Both the position numbers and the translations under genes were made by a program. From Streptomyces peucetius (GTDB lineage: Bacteria > Actinomycetota > Actinomycetes > Streptomycetales > Streptomycetaceae): a stretch of DNA of 64,000 bases. The stretch lies in NCBI RefSeq assembly GCF_025854275.1, contig NZ_CP107567.1:5642001-5706000 (forward strand), read 5' to 3'. Below, one piece after another: positions 51,218-59,759 of the stretch (position 1 is the stretch's first letter; every line of letters starts with the position of its first letter). The notes below the pieces were generated by a model. That model was not told the DNA's origin. It did not search any database and was given only the letters and a program-made list of their open reading frames with translations.

Positions 51218-51515
51218 CCCCGCCCGGCCGAGCGTCCCGGGGACGGGTGTCCCGCGGCCGGTGTCGCGAGGAGCCGGTGCCCCGTGGACCCCGGTGCCCC
51301 GTGGACCACTGTCGCGAGGACCGGTGAGTGCCGACGGACCGATCCGGTTCCCGGACCGCCGGCAGAGCCGCGCCCCAGTGCCGTGGGCACAGGCGCCGGA
51401 TCGAGCGCACCACCCGCACCAGCCCCGGGGCTCAGGCGGCCCCGGTGCCACGGCCGTCGACGGCCGCACGTCCACCCCGCCCCGGCGGGACCGTCCCGTA
51501 CAGAAGGAGCCGCAC
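51218..51515 (+). repeat. LacI-GH3 spacer with short repeats
   Basis: The 298-base spacer has no gene. CGGTGCCCCGTGGACC occurs twice in tandem (51275-51290, 51292-51307), flanked by two copies of TGTCGCGAGGA. A CCGGTTCCCGG segment near 51344 resembles the palindrome before the LacI gene but is imperfect. The GH3 ribosome binding site AGAAGGAG is at 51502-51509. Confidence 0.5.
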
Positions 51516-54500
51516 ATGCCAGGAACCCGCCGGCCGAGACCACGGCCCGGACCGCGTCGGGCCGGTACGGCGCTGGTCGCAGCCACCGCCGTACTCGGGT
51601 CACTGCTCGCCGGAGCGCTGCCGAGCGCGGCCGCCGCCGACGAGCCCGCGCCCGTCCCCGTCGACCGGTTCGAGGGAGAGGTGCCCTTCGCCGACCCGCC
51701 GGCGGACGGCATCTTCACCTGGGGCAGCGACGCCGACGACCCGCCCACCCTGCGGATCCAGGAACGGGAGGATGCCCCCGAGGGCGGCAAGGCCCTCGAA
51801 GGCAGCTACGACATCAGCGGCTGGGGCGGCCTCAGCCACGAGTTCGCCGTCGACGAGCCACCCAGGGACTGGACCGCCCACAAGGGCATCCGCTTCTGGT
51901 GGTACGGCCAGAACACCGCGCCGCTGCCGCCCGGTTCGGGCAGGCGCGTCAACTTCGAGATCAAGGACGGCGGCACGTCCGGCGGCGCGTCCGAGCTGTG
52001 GACGACGTCCTTCACCGACGACTGGGAGGGCTGGCACCTCGTCGAGATCCCGTTCTCCGACTTCGTCTACCGCGCCGACTACCAGCCGGTCGGCGGCATC
52101 GACCAGATCCTCGGCCTGAACGAGATGTGGGGCTGGGCGCTCACCCTGCCGACCGGCGCCCCCGGCACCTTCGCCATGGACGGCATGGAGCTGTACGGCA
52201 GGGCCGACCCCGCGCTCAAGGCCAAGGTCGTCACCGGCGCCGCCGTCCACCCGGTCGACGAGGGCGGCACCGCGCAGGTGGAGATCGCCGTCGCCACCAC
52301 CGGATCCGGCCCCATCGACGAGCCCGTCACCGTCGGCTACGCGACGGACGGCGGCAGCGCCGAACCCGGCGAGGACTACGAACCGGTCACCGGCTCCGTC
52401 ACCTTCCCGGCCGGTACCGCCTCCGGCACCTCCCGCACGGTCTCTGTCGCCACGAAGAAGGACCGGGCCGCCGAGTCCGCCGAGACGATCCCGCTCACCC
52501 TGACCGTCACCGGCGCCAAGGCACCCGCGGAGACGCCGCAGGTCGTCGTGAACGCCCACGGCCTGCCGTACCAGAACCCCAGGCTGCCGGTGAAGAAGCG
52601 CGTCGCCGACCTGCTCTCCCGGATGACCCTCGCCGAGAAGGCCGGCCAGATGACGCAGGCCGAGCGCAACGCGCTCAGGTCGCAGGGCGACATCGCCTCC
52701 TACGACCTCGGCTCCCTGCTGTCCGGCGGCGGCTCCGTGCCCGCCCCGAACGCGCCAGAGGCGTGGGCGAAGATGGTCGACGCCTACCAACTGCGGGCGC
52801 AGGCCACCCGGTTCCAGATCCCGCTGATCTACGGCGTGGACGCCGTCCACGGCCACAACAACGTCATCGGCTCGACGATCATGCCGCACAACATCGGCAT
52901 CGGCGCCGGACGCGACCCGGAGCTCGCCCGGCGGACCGGCCGGGTCACCGCCAAGGAGGTGCGGGCCACCGGCATTCCGTGGGACTTCGCGCCCTGCCTG
53001 TGCGTGACCCGCGACGAGCGCTGGGGCCGCTCCTACGAGGCGTTCGGCGAGGACCCGGCCCTGGTGGCCGCCATGGAGACGGTGATCCAGGGCATGCAGG
53101 GCGCCCGCAACGGCAAGGACCTGGACCGCAACGACAAGGTGCTGACCAGCGCCAAGCACTTCGTCGGCGACGGCGGCACGGAGTTCGGCTCGTCGACGAC
53201 CGGGTCGTACACGATCGACCAGGGCGTCACCAGGGTCACCCGCGAGGAGCTGGAGGCCGTGCATCTCGCGCCGTTCGCGGAGGCCGTCAAGCGCGGCACC
53301 GGCACCGTCATGCCCTCCTATTCGTCGCTCGACATCATCGGTGACGGCGCGGGCCCGGTGAAGATGCACGCCCACGCCGAGATGATCAACGGTGTCCTCA
53401 AGGACCGCATGGGCTTCGACGGCTTCGTCGTCAGCGACTGGCAGGCCATCGACCAGATCCCCGGCGACTACCCGAGCGACGTGCGCACCTCCGTCAACGC
53501 CGGTCTCGACATGATCATGGTCCCGACGAACTATCAGGAGTTCACCAGGACGCTGCAGGACGAGGCCCGGGCCGGGCGCATCAGCGAGGCGCGGATCGAC
53601 GACGCGGTCTCCCGCATCCTGACCCAGAAGTTCAAGCTGGGCCTCTTCGAGCAGCCCTACGCCGACACCACCCACCTCGACGAGATCGGCTCCGCCGAGC
53701 ACCGGGCGGTGGCCCGCGAGGCCGTTGCCAAGTCCCAGGTGCTGCTGAAGAACGACGGCGCCGTGCTGCCGCTGAAGAAGTCGCAGAAGGTGTACGTCGC
53801 CGGGTCCAACGCCGACGACCTCGGCAACCAGGCCGGCGGCTGGACCATCAGCTGGCAGGGCTCCTCCGGCGCGATCACCACCGGCACCACGATCCTCGAA
53901 GGCATGAGGAAGGCCGCGCCCGACGCCACGATCGACTACTCGAAGGACGCCTCCGCCGCCACCGACGGCTACGACGTCGGCGTGGTGGTCGTCGGCGAGA
54001 CCCCGTACGCCGAGGGTTTGGGCGATGTCGGCAACGGCCACGACCTGGAGCTGACCGCCGCGGACAAGGCAGCCGTCGACACGGTGTGCGCGGTGATGGA
54101 GTGCGCCGTCCTGGTCGTCTCCGGCCGGCCGCAGCTGCTCGGCGACCGGCTCGCCGGAATCGACGCGCTCGTCGCGTCGTGGCTGCCGGGCACCGAGGGC
54201 GACGGCGTCGCGGACGTCCTCTACGGCAAGCGTCCCTTCACCGGCCGGCTCCCGGTGACCTGGCCGAAGTCCGAGGCACAGCTGCCGGTCAATGTCGGCG
54301 ACGCCGAGTACGACCCGCAGTTCCCCTACGGCTGGGGCCTGACCACGCTGCAGCACATCCCCGGCGGCGGTGAACGGACCCTCAAGGCGCTCGCCCTCGC
54401 GGCGAAGATCCTCCAGGCGACCGGTCAGGGCCGTTCCGAGCAGGCCGAAAAGGTGGTCGGCACGGCACGGCTGATCGTCCAGCAGAAGATCGGCCAGGAC

Positions 54501-54608
54501 ATCGCCCAGGCCTCGGCGAAGCCCTTCGCCGAGGCGGACCACCTGCTGCTCACCGGCAGGCCCTCGGACGCGGTCGCCAAGCTGACCGCCGCCCACCGAG
54601 CGGGCTGA
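51516..54608 (+). CDS. Secreted multi-domain GH3 beta-glucosidase/exo-glucanase
   Basis: This 1030-residue exported enzyme has a signal peptide at 1-41 (GTALVAATAVLGSLLAGALPSAAAA), then a beta-sandwich carbohydrate-binding module of CBM11-like form (about 45-230: GSYDISGWGGLSHEFA ... FWWYGQNTAPLPPG ... FEIKDGG), a Calx-beta domain (about 240-345: VGYATDGGSAEPGEDYEPVTGSVTFPAG), the GH3 N-domain (about 355-700) with nucleophile Asp641 in GFVVSDWQAIDQIP, and the GH3 C-domain (about 720-950). The last 80 residues are helical (QAEKVVGTARLIVQQKIGQDIAQ) and resemble FIVAR-like spacer modules. ATG 51516 has AGAAGGAG 6 bases upstream. It probably releases glucose from beta-glucan together with the GH30 and GH64 enzymes. 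Confidence 0.94.
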   Translation: MPGTRRPRPRPGPRRAGTALVAATAVLGSLLAGALPSAAAADEPAPVPVDRFEGEVPFADPPADGIFTWGSDADDPPTLRIQEREDAPEGGKALEGSYDISGWGGLSHEFAVDEPPRDWTAHKGIRFWWYGQNTAPLPPGSGRRVNFEIKDGGTSGGASELWTTSFTDDWEGWHLVEIPFSDFVYRADYQPVGGIDQILGLNEMWGWALTLPTGAPGTFAMDGMELYGRADPALKAKVVTGAAVHPVDEGGTAQVEIAVATTGSGPIDEPVTVGYATDGGSAEPGEDYEPVTGSVTFPAGTASGTSRTVSVATKKDRAAESAETIPLTLTVTGAKAPAETPQVVVNAHGLPYQNPRLPVKKRVADLLSRMTLAEKAGQMTQAERNALRSQGDIASYDLGSLLSGGGSVPAPNAPEAWAKMVDAYQLRAQATRFQIPLIYGVDAVHGHNNVIGSTIMPHNIGIGAGRDPELARRTGRVTAKEVRATGIPWDFAPCLCVTRDERWGRSYEAFGEDPALVAAMETVIQGMQGARNGKDLDRNDKVLTSAKHFVGDGGTEFGSSTTGSYTIDQGVTRVTREELEAVHLAPFAEAVKRGTGTVMPSYSSLDIIGDGAGPVKMHAHAEMINGVLKDRMGFDGFVVSDWQAIDQIPGDYPSDVRTSVNAGLDMIMVPTNYQEFTRTLQDEARAGRISEARIDDAVSRILTQKFKLGLFEQPYADTTHLDEIGSAEHRAVAREAVAKSQVLLKNDGAVLPLKKSQKVYVAGSNADDLGNQAGGWTISWQGSSGAITTGTTILEGMRKAAPDATIDYSKDASAATDGYDVGVVVVGETPYAEGLGDVGNGHDLELTAADKAAVDTVCAVMECAVLVVSGRPQLLGDRLAGIDALVASWLPGTEGDGVADVLYGKRPFTGRLPVTWPKSEAQLPVNVGDAEYDPQFPYGWGLTTLQHIPGGGERTLKALALAAKILQATGQGRSEQAEKVVGTARLIVQQKIGQDIAQASAKPFAEADHLLLTGRPSDAVAKLTAAHRAG

Positions 54609-54617
54609 TCACACGCT

Positions 54618-54653
54618 CGGCGGCGGCATCCGGCAGGGCGGATGCCGCCGCCG
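54618..54653 (+). terminator. Hairpin terminator after GH3
   Basis: CGGCGGCGGCATCCG (54618-54632) and CGGATGCCGCCGCCG (54639-54653) pair perfectly, 9 bases after the stop, with a 6-base loop. Confidence 0.85.
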
Positions 54654-54716
54654 AACCGCGTCTCCGGGTGGCGGCTCATATACCCCGCTTAACCCGATTG
54701 GGGTAACTTCGGTGGT

Positions 54717-56078
54717 ATGAGGAAACGGCCGTTCACTCTTGTGTCGGCCCTCGCGGGGCTGACCCTGTTGGTGCTCCTGATCTTGACCCCGGCGTCCGGC
54801 GCCGCGGTCAAGGCTTCGGGACTGTCGGATGCCGCCGACGCCCTGAAGCAGGGCCCGGTCTATGTCCACCCGGCCATGGCCGATCAGCTGCCGCAGTCCG
54901 AGGCGGACGCCCTGGCGAACCGGATCGAGGAAGCGGACAAGCCCGTCTTCGTGGCGGTGCTGCCGGAGACCTCGGAGTTCCCGCCCGACGACCTGCTGCG
55001 CAATCTGCGCACCGAGACCGGTATCACCGGTCTGTACGGCGTGCGGCTCGGTGACGGTTTCGACGCCGGGGCCGACTCCGTCGTGATGTCCAACCGAGCG
55101 GTCGACAACCTGACCAGCGCGGTGAAGGGCGGCGGACCGGTCGACGCCCCGACCCAGCTCGAGAACTTTGTCGACCAGGCTCTCACCCAGGTCAGGGGCA
55201 GCGCACCGGCCTCCTGGGATGCCGGCTCCGGTGAAGACGACGTCGACGTGGCCTCCCTGATCGTCCTCGGGGGCGTCGTGGCCGCCGGCGGTGCCGGCGC
55301 CTACGCGGTCGTCCGCACCAAGCGCCGCCGGAAGGCGGAGGAGGAGCGCGCGGCCCTCGAACGGCTCCGCGTCGTCGTCGACGAGGACATCACCGCCTTC
55401 GGCGAGGAACTCGACCGGCTGGACTTCCACCCCTCCGAGAAGGGCGCGGACGACGCCATGCGCGCCGACTACGAACGGGCGCTCGACTCGTACGACACCG
55501 CGAAGTCCCGGATGGGCGCCGCACAGCACCCGGGCGATGTCCGAGGTGTCACCGAAGCGCTGGACGACGGCCGGTTCTCGCTCGCCGTCCTGGCCGCCCG
55601 CCGTGAGGGCCGGCCCGTCCCGGAGCGCCGCGCGCCCTGCTTCTTCGACCCGCGCCACGGCCTCTCGGTCAAGGACATCTCCTGGGCGCCGGCCGGCGGC
55701 ACCGTCCGTGACGTCCCCGTGTGCGCGGCGGACGCGGCCCGGATCGAGGAGGGCCAGGACCCGATGGCCCGCACCGTGGAGACCGGCTACGGCCGCCGCC
55801 CTTACTGGGAGGCGGGTCCGGCGTACGGCCCCTGGGCCGGTGGTTACTTCGGCGGTGGCATCCTGCCCGGTCTGCTGATGGGCACGATGCTCGGCCACAT
55901 GCTCGCCACCCCCGCCTACGCAGCCGAATACGGCGCCGGCGAGTTCGGCGGCGGTGAATACGGCGGCGGCGACTTCTCGGGCGGCGACTTCGACGCCTCC
56001 GACTTCGGCGGCGGCGGTGGCGGCGACTGGGGCGGTGGCTTCGGTGGCGGTGGCTTCGACGGCGGAGGCGGTTTCTAG
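54717..56078 (+). CDS. Membrane protein with extracytoplasmic N-domain and glycine-rich tail
   Basis: This 453-residue protein has an N-terminal signal (RPFTLVSALAGLTLLVLLILTPASGAAVKA), an external domain (about 35-170: ALKQGPVYVHPAMADQLPQSEADALANRIEEADKPVFVAVLPETSE), one membrane span (VASLIVLGGVVAAGGAGAYAVV, about 180-200), a coiled cytosolic region (RRKAEEERAALERLRVVVDEDITAFGEELDRLD), a WAP..GTVRDVPVCAADAARI segment and a tail of Gly with Phe, Asp and Tyr (after about 400). The lay-out recalls TPM-type membrane proteins but the match is weak. From memory, relatives occur in many Streptomyces. Function is unknown; no ribosome binding site is clear before ATG 54717. Confidence 0.78.
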   Translation: MRKRPFTLVSALAGLTLLVLLILTPASGAAVKASGLSDAADALKQGPVYVHPAMADQLPQSEADALANRIEEADKPVFVAVLPETSEFPPDDLLRNLRTETGITGLYGVRLGDGFDAGADSVVMSNRAVDNLTSAVKGGGPVDAPTQLENFVDQALTQVRGSAPASWDAGSGEDDVDVASLIVLGGVVAAGGAGAYAVVRTKRRRKAEEERAALERLRVVVDEDITAFGEELDRLDFHPSEKGADDAMRADYERALDSYDTAKSRMGAAQHPGDVRGVTEALDDGRFSLAVLAARREGRPVPERRAPCFFDPRHGLSVKDISWAPAGGTVRDVPVCAADAARIEEGQDPMARTVETGYGRRPYWEAGPAYGPWAGGYFGGGILPGLLMGTMLGHMLATPAYAAEYGAGEFGGGEYGGGDFSGGDFDASDFGGGGGGDWGGGFGGGGFDGGGGF

Positions 56079-56178
56079 CCGCGCGGCCGGGACGCGTGTA
56101 CGGCAACCGTGTGGGGAAGCGACGGGACACCGTTACGGGCGGTAGGGATTCGTTACGCTCCGTGCTTGGGTCGGTCGT

Positions 56179-57369
56179 ATGCACAACCGAACCAGGCTCG
56201 AAGCCGTCGCCGCCGTCGCCGTCACCACCCTGCTGGCGGCGGCCGGACCCCTGTCCGCCACGGCCCAGTCCGCCGCACCCGCTCCCGAACTCGCTCCGCT
56301 GCACCGGTCGGCGAACGCCGTTCCGGGGCGCTACATCGTGACACTCTCGGACACTGCCGACTCCGCCGCGATGACGGGCGAGGTCGGTGTCAAGGCGCTC
56401 TTCACCTACAGCTCCGCGCTGCGCGGGTTCGCCGCCGACCTGAGCGCCGAGCAGTTGCGGCAGGTCCGGCTGCTGCCCGGTGTCGTGGCCGTCGAGGAGG
56501 ACGCGACCGTCAAGGCGGTCGCCGGCGCCCCGTCGTCGCTCGCCCCGGCCGCCTCCTGGGGCCTCGACCGGATCGACCAGCGGAGACTGCCGCTCGACGA
56601 CGGCTTCACCGCGGGCGGCAGCGGCCAGGGGGTCAACGCGTACATCCTCGACACCGGCATCGACTACGCGCACAGCGAGTTCGGCGGCCGGGCCACCTTC
56701 GGCTACGACGCCGTAGGGGACGGGCGCAGGGGGCAGGACTGCCAGGGACACGGCACCCATGTCGCGGGCACCGTAGGAGGCAGGACGTACGGTGTGGCCA
56801 CCGAGGCGTCTCTGGTGAGTGTCCGCGTGCTGGACTGCGAGGGCGGGGGCACCGCGTCGGAGGTCATCGCCGGGATGGACTGGGTGGCGGCCAACGCCGT
56901 GCAGCCGGCCGTGCTCAACGCCTCCCTCGGCGGCGGCAGGTCCATCGCCGTGAACAACGCGGCCGACGCGCTCGCCGACAGCGGCGTCCTGCCGGTCGTC
57001 GCGGCCGGCAACGAGGCGCAGAACGCCTGCAACGTCTCTCCCGCGTCCGCGGAGCGCGTGCTCACCGTCGGCGCGACGAACTCCTCCGACCAGGAGACGG
57101 ACTTCTCCAACCACGGCGCCTGCCTGGGGCTCTACGCCCCGGGCGCCTCGATCGTGTCCGCGAGGCTCGGCGGCGGCAGCGTCTCGCTGAACGGCACCTC
57201 GATGGCCTCGCCGCACGTGACAGGCGTCGCCGCCCTCTACAAGTCGGAACACCCGACGGCGAACGCGACCGAGGTGGCGGGCTGGATCATCGACAAGTCG
57301 ACCAAGGGGTTGGTGACCGGCATCAGCCCCGGCTCGCCCAACCGTCTGCTCTACACCGGCGGACTCTGA
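56179..57369 (+). CDS. Secreted subtilisin-like serine protease (S8)
   Basis: This 396-residue preproenzyme has a Sec signal (to about residue 30), an I9 inhibitor propeptide (about 48-113: PGRYIVTLSDTADSAAMTGEVGVKALFTYSSALRGFAADLSAEQLRQVRLLPGVVAVEED), and a catalytic domain of proteinase K type with Asp158 (YILDTGIDYAHSEFGGR), His191 (DCQGHGTHVAGTVGGRTYGVA), Asn277-region oxyanion (PVVAAGNEAQNACNVSPASA) and Ser340 (LNGTSMASPHVTGVAALY). Length matches Streptomyces alkaline serine proteases without a C-terminal extension. ATG 56179 lacks a strong ribosome binding site. Confidence 0.96.
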   Translation: MHNRTRLEAVAAVAVTTLLAAAGPLSATAQSAAPAPELAPLHRSANAVPGRYIVTLSDTADSAAMTGEVGVKALFTYSSALRGFAADLSAEQLRQVRLLPGVVAVEEDATVKAVAGAPSSLAPAASWGLDRIDQRRLPLDDGFTAGGSGQGVNAYILDTGIDYAHSEFGGRATFGYDAVGDGRRGQDCQGHGTHVAGTVGGRTYGVATEASLVSVRVLDCEGGGTASEVIAGMDWVAANAVQPAVLNASLGGGRSIAVNNAADALADSGVLPVVAAGNEAQNACNVSPASAERVLTVGATNSSDQETDFSNHGACLGLYAPGASIVSARLGGGSVSLNGTSMASPHVTGVAALYKSEHPTANATEVAGWIIDKSTKGLVTGISPGSPNRLLYTGGL

Positions 57370-57377
57370 CCCGGCGC

Positions 57378-57418
57378 CCCGGCCCCGCCCTGGCACGACG
57401 CACGCCGGCGGGGCCGGG
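57378..57418. terminator. Hairpin between convergent S8 protease and YceI genes
   Basis: CCCGGCCCCGCC (57378-57389) pairs with GGCGGGGCCGGG (57407-57418), 9 bases after the protease stop. Confidence 0.7.
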
Positions 57419-57497
57419 CGAGTCCCGGCCCCGCCGTGGCGGTGCGTGCGGTCGGGCCGGCCTCGGGCCGGACGGTCTCCGGTCGGGCGGCCTCCGG

Positions 57498-58112
57498 TCA
57501 GGCGGCCGGGGCCGCGGCCTTGATCGCGGAGATGTCGAAGGTCAGCTTGACCTTGTCGCTGACCATCACGCCACCGGCCTCCAGCGCCGCGTTCCAGGTC
57601 AGGCCCCAGTCGGAGCGCAGGATCTGGGCGCCGCCCTCGAAGCCGACGCGCTCGTTGCCGTAGACGTCGGTGGCCGCGCCCTGGAACTGCAGGTCGATGC
57701 TGAGCGGACGCGTGACGTCCTTGATCGTCAGGTCGCCGGTGATCCGGTAGCGGTCGCCGCCGAGCTGCTCGGCGGCGGTGGAGCGGAACGTCATCTTCGG
57801 GAAGTTCTCCGCATCGAAGAAGTCGCCGCTGCGCAGGTGGCCGTCACGGTCCGCGATGCCCGTGTCGACGGACGCGATGGCGACATCGATGGAGGCGGAG
57901 GAGCGGGACGGGTCCGTGCCGTCGAGACGCAGGGTGCCCTCGTGCTCGCCGAAGCTGCCGCGGACGTTGGTGACCATGGCGTGCCGGACGGTGAAGCCGA
58001 TGCTGCTGTGCGCCGGGTCGATCGCGTACTCGCCGGTCAGCGCCGCGAGCGCGGGGTCCACGGTGGCGACGGCGGTGGTGGTGGTGTCGTCCTTGCGGTT
58101 GAAGAGGCCCAT
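57498..58112 (-). CDS. YceI-family lipid-binding protein
   Basis: This 204-residue protein of the YceI/lipocalin-like fold binds isoprenoid-type lipids in known structures. Seen: GEYAIDPAHSSIGFTVRHAMVTNVRGSFGEHEGTLRLDG (family start), VDTGIADRDGHLRSGDFFDAENFPKMTFRST, and LTIKDVTRPLSIDLQFQGAATDVYGNERVGFEGG. There is no signal peptide, unlike the E. coli member. The first 30 residues (MGLFNRKDDTTTTAVATVDPALAALT) are the common Streptomyces extension. ATG 58112 has AAGGAG 5 bases upstream. Two similar palindromes lie 46 and 83 bases before the start, suggesting a MarR-like repressor. Confidence 0.95.
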   Translation of the reverse strand: MGLFNRKDDTTTTAVATVDPALAALTGEYAIDPAHSSIGFTVRHAMVTNVRGSFGEHEGTLRLDGTDPSRSSASIDVAIASVDTGIADRDGHLRSGDFFDAENFPKMTFRSTAAEQLGGDRYRITGDLTIKDVTRPLSIDLQFQGAATDVYGNERVGFEGGAQILRSDWGLTWNAALEAGGVMVSDKVKLTFDISAIKAAAPAA

Positions 58113-58157
58113 GACTGCTCCTTGGGGGACGGGCGCCGGGGGAGTCCCCGCGCTGTT

Positions 58158-58171
58158 GTTCAAGCTTCAAC
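58158..58171. promoter_or_regulatory. Operator-like site GTTCAAGCTTCAAC before YceI
   Basis: A near-palindrome matching the site at 58195-58208 in 12 of 14 positions; 37 bases separate their starts. The spacing of both to the YceI start fits a repressor with two sites. Confidence 0.6.
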
Positions 58172-58194
58172 GATTTCGACTGTAGAGGCATTCC

Positions 58195-58208
58195 GTTGAA
58201 GATTCAAC
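58195..58208. promoter_or_regulatory. Palindrome GTTGAAGATTCAAC before YceI
   Basis: A perfect 6+6 dyad with GA centre, of a form typical for MarR-family sites. No MarR gene is adjacent in the window. Confidence 0.6.
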
Positions 58209-58241
58209 ATCTGTCGAGGTATGGCGCTCGTCACACAAAGA

Positions 58242-58280
58242 CGTGCGGGCGTCCGGCCCCCCGGACCGGACGCCCGCACG
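58242..58280 (-). terminator. Hairpin terminator after GH64
   Basis: CGTGCGGGCGTCCGG (58242-58256) and CCGGACGCCCGCACG (58266-58280) pair perfectly, 22 bases after the leftward GH64 gene ends. Confidence 0.85.
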
Positions 58281-58302
58281 GGCTGCTGTGGAATACGCGG
58301 GA

Positions 58303-59529
58303 TCAGGACCCGACGCTCACCGTGAACCGCTTCGGATTTCCGTCGTGCGCCGCACCCGAGACGTCCGGCTGCCCGTCCGGGCGGACGTCGTCGTAGGGGA
58401 AGGCGTAGCCGATGGGCGCGGCGGCGTGGACGGCGCGTGCCCAGTGGTTGGTCGACGGGTCGCGGTAGTAGTCGGCCGCCGTCGCGCCGTTCGGTTGGTC
58501 GGGGTGGGTCAGCAGAGTCGTCCGGTTGAAGGCGGCCGAGATCCGCGCCAGCAGCGCCTTCTTGTCGTCCGGGTCGCCCGGGTTGTTGGAGAACGGCCCG
58601 TGGTTGCAGGTGAAGACGTCCCGCGACGACGGCTTGGTGAAGGTGTGGCCGCCCGCGAAGGTGAGGACATCGCCGCTGACCCGCCCGGCGATCACGCCCC
58701 GCCCGCCCTGGAGGTCCACCCGCAGGTCCTCGGAGCGGTACTTCTCCCAGACCCGGTCGATGTAGCCGTCGAAGGCGTCCCGGAACGGCATCTCGGCCGG
58801 GCGGTCGAAGTACGGCGCCATGACGGTCTGCGGGGAGGTCACCCGCAGCACCCGGCCGTCGCCGCCGCGCACGATCAGCTTGTCCCAGGGCTGCCCGTCC
58901 TTCGCCGCCTGGGCGGTGAGGTCGTCCGCGATCCTCTCCATGGCCCCGGCCGGCAGCGGGGCGACGGCATGGGTCGCGTCGCCGGTCAGGGTGAGCCCGA
59001 TGGGCAGTGCGGTGACGAGGTCGACGTAGCTGATGTTGGCGTACAGCTGCTGCGCGTTGAAGGTGAATTCGCAGAACGACCAGGTGCGGCCGTAGTTGGG
59101 GTCGGCGGGCGTGGCGAAGGCCGGTTCGACCAGCGACGGGCCGGGGTTGACGAAGAAGTCCAGCCTGCCGTCGCGCACGAAGTACACCCGTGCTCCGAAC
59201 ATCCGCGGCAGCGTGAGGACCACGGGCCCCTCGCCCGCGCCCTTGAGGGGGATGGCGCAGTCGACGCCCAGCGGGGTCTGCGGCGCCGAGGGGTTGGCGG
59301 GCTTGTGGACGCTGCCGTCGGCACGCAGCAGCACCCAGTCCCCGGAGCCGTCCTCGTGGCCGGTGACATAGGCGTGGACGGTGCCCGGCAGTGACTTGTT
59401 CTCCAGTGCCAGTTCACAGGTGGCGGGCGCGGCTCCGGCGCCGGGGCTGAGAGCGCTTCCCCACGCGGGGTAGCTGAGCGCGGTCGCGGTCGCGGCGGCG
59501 CCGGTCAGGAACATACGACGGGATATCAC
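58303..59529 (-). CDS. Secreted GH64 beta-1,3-glucanase
   Basis: This 408-residue exported enzyme has a twin-arginine signal (SRRMFLTGAAATATALSYPAWG). The remainder is a GH64 laminaripentaose-type beta-1,3-glucanase: LALENKSLPGTVHAYVTGHED, PLGVDCAIPLKGAGEGPVVLTLPRMFGARVYFVRDGRLDFFVNPGPSLVEPAFATPADPNYGRTWSFCEFTFNAQQLYANISYVDLV, and the C-terminal VWEKYRSEDLRVDLQGGRGVIAGRVSGDVLTFAGGHTFTKPSSRDVFTCNHGPF. The Glu and Asp in FCEFTF and ISYVDLV are where the catalytic acids are known to sit. GTG 59529 has CAGGAG 8 bases upstream. Divergent from GH101, with an 18-base palindrome between. Confidence 0.93.
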   Translation of the reverse strand: MISRRMFLTGAAATATALSYPAWGSALSPGAGAAPATCELALENKSLPGTVHAYVTGHEDGSGDWVLLRADGSVHKPANPSAPQTPLGVDCAIPLKGAGEGPVVLTLPRMFGARVYFVRDGRLDFFVNPGPSLVEPAFATPADPNYGRTWSFCEFTFNAQQLYANISYVDLVTALPIGLTLTGDATHAVAPLPAGAMERIADDLTAQAAKDGQPWDKLIVRGGDGRVLRVTSPQTVMAPYFDRPAEMPFRDAFDGYIDRVWEKYRSEDLRVDLQGGRGVIAGRVSGDVLTFAGGHTFTKPSSRDVFTCNHGPFSNNPGDPDDKKALLARISAAFNRTTLLTHPDQPNGATAADYYRDPSTNHWARAVHAAAPIGYAFPYDDVRPDGQPDVSGAAHDGNPKRFTVSVGS

Positions 59530-59611
59530 GGGGTGAACTCCTGCTGCTGTGGGGGGGAGTCGTGGGGGACTTCCACTCTTGCGACGGGTCCGGCAGGCGT
59601 CAATAGTTATG

Positions 59612-59629
59612 ACTGAGAGCGCTCTCAGT
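59612..59629. promoter_or_regulatory. 18-base palindrome ACTGAGAGCGCTCTCAGT, LacI-type operator
   Basis: A perfect dyad with GAGAGCGCTCTC core in the GH64-GH101 divergent promoter, 83 bases before the GH64 start and 131 before GH101. It has the form of the CebR operator (TGGGAGCGCTCCCA) of Streptomyces cellulose genes, so a sugar-responsive LacI protein is expected to bind. Confidence 0.78.
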
Positions 59630-59759
59630 GTGGGGGTGTATTCACAAGTCGTCACGATTAGAGGCCACTTGGACTTACGGACGGCGGTTGTTGGACTGCC
59701 GGGCACCCCAGCCGCCGTCTTCGTTGACGCTCCGGAGAGCCGAGGGCTACCCAGTCCCC

